Shown here in pieces: positions 60,980 through 64,000 of a stretch of 64,000 bases of DNA. The stretch comes from Trileptium ribeirensis (lineage: Eukaryota > Nematoda > Enoplea > Enoplida > Thoracostomopsidae). The notes under the pieces were generated by a model, which worked only from the letters and a program-made list of their open reading frames with translations, was not told where the DNA came from and ran no database searches. Where the stretch lies: contig JASANE010027696.1 in assembly GCA_030248225.1 (NCBI GenBank), positions 1 through 64,000 on the forward strand, read 5' to 3'. Position 1 is the first letter of the stretch, and every line of letters begins with the position of its first letter. Made by a program: the position numbers and the translations under genes.

Positions 60980-61408
60980 GTTCGCTAACTATGACGTAAA
61001 CAGTGAAAACTATATTTGTCGATCAACAGTGAAAAACTACATATTTGTTTTGTTAATTTTTTGTGTTTTACTTTTTAAACTAGATCTCTTAATTTTGCTT
61101 CGGACCTTTATTTCTAAAGGTAAAACCAAAAACGCAATGATAACCGATATAGGTATAGCTGCCTTCACATATTTACATGTACCGAAATTAGTGAATTAAT
61201 TTGAAGCGCCAATGATTGGTTGGAAAGAAACTAGGCTACTTTCCAGTACTTGGGATATACAGCACATAGTTAGGCATTAAATTACTGTAGAATATTTCCC
61301 TGTTAGAATAAAATAGTTTGCATTAACGATGTGACTGATACGATGTACCTGTTGCACACTAACTATCGGGCAATTGAAAATAATACAGTGTTGATTTAAC
61401 ACGAGCTG

Positions 61409-61442
61409 AGTGTCGACTTAGCACACACGAAGTGTCGACCTT
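61409..61442 (-). promoter_or_regulatory. Right subterminal repeats
   Basis: AGTGTCGACTTA (61409-61420) and AGTGTCGACCTT (61431-61442) are in the inverse orientation to the left set, as expected if each end carries its own transposase-binding sites. Confidence 0.8.
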
Positions 61443-61483
61443 CAACGCAACTGCTTACATGGAAACCATAGATGCAGGTAAAA

Positions 61484-61509
61484 AGTGTCGACCTAGCAAG
61501 AGTTTACTA
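61484..61509 (-). repeat. Terminal inverted repeat, right
   Basis: AGTGTCGACCTAGCAAGAGT then TTACTA; reverse complement of the left end except for one base. Confidence 0.95.
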
Positions 61510-63550
61510 TACAGCAGATATTTTAATCAATCACTTATGCCATCAATGAAATAGTACTTTTAAATATTTATATTTACTTTTCTTTTACGGTATATATTCG
61601 TTTAAATTGTTGATCAGAACCGGCAAGCGAGCTTGGGCACTCCGTGATGGTCTACAACATGCCCAAAAGTGGGTTTAATAATAGGTGATTAAGACGCCAT
61701 TATTCAGCAAAATTGTGGGAATTAAGATTTTATGAAGGCATTGTGTGTGATGGCCGCCCGACCTGTCATGTATACCCCTAGCCGTTTTGGAATTGCTGGA
61801 AAACGTTGCTGCTATAGCGAGCGTGAAGGCGGAATTTCAGAGCAGAGCGTCAGCATCAAAATGCATTTTCGGCGTAAAATTTCCCAAAAAGAGAAACATC
61901 AGAACTTCGGCGTCCCCCGGGTGATTTAATTGAAACCACGTATCTTTAGTTTGGGGTTATCAGACTGCTGATTTAACCGCTCGAGTAATAGAGTTTTATT
62001 TTGGGTATATAACGACGAAAGACACCGGTATAATGTGCAGTGTACGCTGTTGTATGTATATTATGCGTATAGTAGACGTGTAAATGGTTGGCGTTTCTGT
62101 ATATATATGTCGTTGTGTATTGTGTTGTAGACTACGTAGAATGTGATCTGTGTATACGCGTCTACGCTAACCATACATCCCAAGGATTGGTGTCTTACGC
62201 GGTAGTGCTATTGACAGGTCAGTGGTCGATAAGACGGCAAGGCAAGGGTGACCTGGTAGCTCCTTACCTGAACCTCAGATGCGAAAATCAACCACTCCAA
62301 TGGACCCAGCGGAATAAGTTATCAATGGAATAAGTATATAATTTTGTGACAAAGCAGCAGCAGGAGCAGACAATTTCCTTTATAGATGTATGAATAAGTG
62401 AACGATAAATAGGTTTACTGAACTTTAAAGCAAGTTAAAGTAAATATGTATACAGCAAGCACATTCAAAAAAGCAGTACATACTGCAAAATTAATATGCT
62501 GTTGGAAAGAAAACTAAGTTCATTATAAACGTTTGTACACCTGGTGTTACAGCTATTTGTGCTTGATTTTCGACATACTCCGAAACAACGACAAACGGGC
62601 TTCTCAGCAGGATTATTTTACTTGGGATATGGAATCCTAAAATCCCACCACCAACATGGCAACATGCAATGAGATGAGAACAAGTAAAGCAGCCAGTTAT
62701 GAAATTCTAGCTGTCATCACATCGGCTATTGTGGTAGCATTCACAGGACCCGGTTAAAGCTCATTGAGCTGCTAAGATATACTTCCAAAGAACTTTGATG
62801 TGTAATCCTAGGGATCCCTGAGGCGGCCCATGTCATGTTTCGGGGCCAGACGTTATGTTAGAAAAAAGAACAGCAGAGCGAAGGGTTCTGGGGCGGCAGC
62901 CCCCCCTCCACTTAGGCTTACTACATGGCTCATGAAGGGACCTTAGCTTATGCTACGACTTAGTATATATATCTAGAACGACATAGCATGCATTTAACTT
63001 CCACCCCTAGAGGTTACATTGGCTCTCGGTGGCATCAGGTCAAAATATGTCATAGCACAGTATATAGCTATATATACGACCGAGTGTGCCTCTTCTTCAC
63101 AATTCGGGATTAGAAAGATTTGTCATTAAAGGGGGACGTATCTCGAATATTTTGGTTCATAACATGTTAACTGCATGAACTATCGATTTTTACAATTCTA
63201 GTTCAGAAACAAATAGGTATAGGTATCAGAGATGGAACCGGTTTACTTGGCTCACCACTTTCGCCCGGGTCACCGGGTCACACGCCTTAACACGGTTTAA
63301 TTTCAATCCCAAAATATAGCCAAAAGCCCGTAACCCAACTCGGCGCAACCCAACTTTGTAAATCCATAGCAAGACAATCAGTCTTTCTATTGTTGCTAAC
63401 TGAATTATACTAAAAATTCCCTGTAACTAGTATATCACATTCAAACGCTTCATTTAGACAAGGTGCAAAATTTCGTCCGCAGTCCTCCTTCATTCAAGAA
63501 AACTAAATTTGTTTCATACTTCGGAACAATTATGCATTTTCATTACAATC
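61510..63550. other. No gene recognised
   Basis: Open frames at 61732-61929 and 62088-62333 have no known domain. 62860-62930 contains AGCGAAGGGTTCTGGGGCGG followed by CAGCCCCCCCTCC, like many GC-rich ends of small animal repeats. Otherwise nothing specific. Confidence 0.5.
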
Positions 63551-63559
63551 TGAACCAGA

Positions 63560-63802
63560 TCAGCTGAAATTTCAGTTTTGGCCAAAGCTACGTTTTCCGT
63601 GTATCTGGGGAGTGGAGCATTCACAATTTTCGTCGTCCGGGGTTCCTCCTCCGAATCAGAACGAAATTTTTCGACCGATGGCCGTATCACCCGAAAAGAT
63701 CGTATCCGACTCAGTCATCAAACGGTTAAAGCAAATATGACTGTATTCGAAGACTTAAGACAGGTTTCACGAAATAGTGGAAGGACGCTACGACGACGTT
63801 GA
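63560..63802 (+). pseudogene. hAT transposase C-terminal dimerisation segment
   Basis: The frame contains SSSESERNFSTDGRITRK then RIRLSHQTVKANMTVFEDL, matching the conserved hAT C-terminal block (S-x-x-S-E-R-x-F-S-x-x-G-R-I, then R-x-R-L-S-P and a final x-F-L-x-x-N-L). It stops at 63800-63802 after RTLRRR. No upstream catalytic segments of hAT are recognised within the preceding 2 kb, so this is a truncated relic or the rest is too decayed. Confidence 0.75.
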
Positions 63803-64000
63803 ATGTCTGAGGTCGGGGCGGTGGGCTGTGTGTGGGTCATGTCCTCGTCACACAGCCCAGGCAACAATACGCAAGCACTGGCAGAGAACCCACAATAAAA
63901 ATGTCAGGTTTTACTCTAAAACATGGTACTAGAAGTGCGCTAGAAAGAGAATTTGCGATGCAATCTATAAAACCAAATATGCATTTAACATGTCAAAAAA

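Larger units (their letters stand above)
57572..61509 (+). mobile_element. Near-complete pogo/Tigger-like DNA transposon
   Basis: 3938 bp, bounded by 26-bp terminal inverted repeats (57572-57597 and 61484-61509, one mismatch) that start TAGTAAACTCTTGCT. TA dinucleotides flank both ends (57570-57571 and 61510-61511), the target duplication of the Tc1/mariner superfamily. The interior encodes a pogo-type transposase with an added C-terminal zinc finger. Both subterminal regions hold extra copies of the GGTCGACAC core of the terminus, inverted between ends. Frameshifts in the transposase make it non-autonomous. An older relative lies at 3776-4950. Confidence 0.93.

Overview
This is a 64-kb piece of an animal nuclear genome, most likely an invertebrate. 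It is AT-rich. Its one recognisable host gene is split into many short exons with GT..AG introns, and almost everything else is transposon debris in several stages of decay. Nothing looks bacterial, viral-genomic or organellar. I cannot name the phylum from sequence alone.

Host gene. On the minus strand, from the ATG at 47595 to the stop at 13933, I could assemble 13 coding exons of one gene with every splice phase in agreement (473 codons plus stop). The product aligns along its whole length with MFSD10 (TETRAN), a 12-helix major facilitator superfamily transporter. The introns run from about 0.55 to 8.1 kb and contain most of the repeats described here.

Layout on the + coordinate. 1-3728: GC-richer unannotated sequence with an LTR-like TATA region. 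3776-6098: an old fragment of a pogo-like transposon, a 473-bp tandem duplication, and a palindromic minisatellite inside the second duplicate. 9259-10260: a foldback element. 13390-13932: 3' flank of the gene with a possible poly(A) signal. 13933-47595: MFSD10 exons and introns. The introns hold MITE-like elements, short tandem arrays, a dispersed repeat with about 140-bp subunits (17.7 kb and 35.0 kb), a degenerate CR1/L2-like LINE (36.1-37.4 kb), a nested pair of MITEs (40.0-40.8 kb) and a 700-bp duplication (45.3-46.8 kb). 47744-48090: a repeat shared with intron 3. 48.65-56.64 kb: two degenerate Ty3/gypsy pieces separated by a striking 0.95-kb tract with almost no G on the + strand. 57572-61509: a structurally complete pogo/Tigger-like transposon with TA target-site duplication, 26-bp terminal inverted repeats, subterminal repeats, and a frameshifted transposase followed by a PHD-type zinc finger. 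63.56-63.80 kb: the C-terminal piece of a hAT transposase.

The elements do not form a working pathway. The transporter is the only gene I judge functional. I did not find a convincing undescribed system. The most interesting items are the PHD-finger pogo element with its array of subterminal sites, the nested MITEs, the palindromic minisatellite, the G-depleted tract and the gag fragment between 41-bp direct repeats. All homology calls are from memory of family motifs; no search was run.
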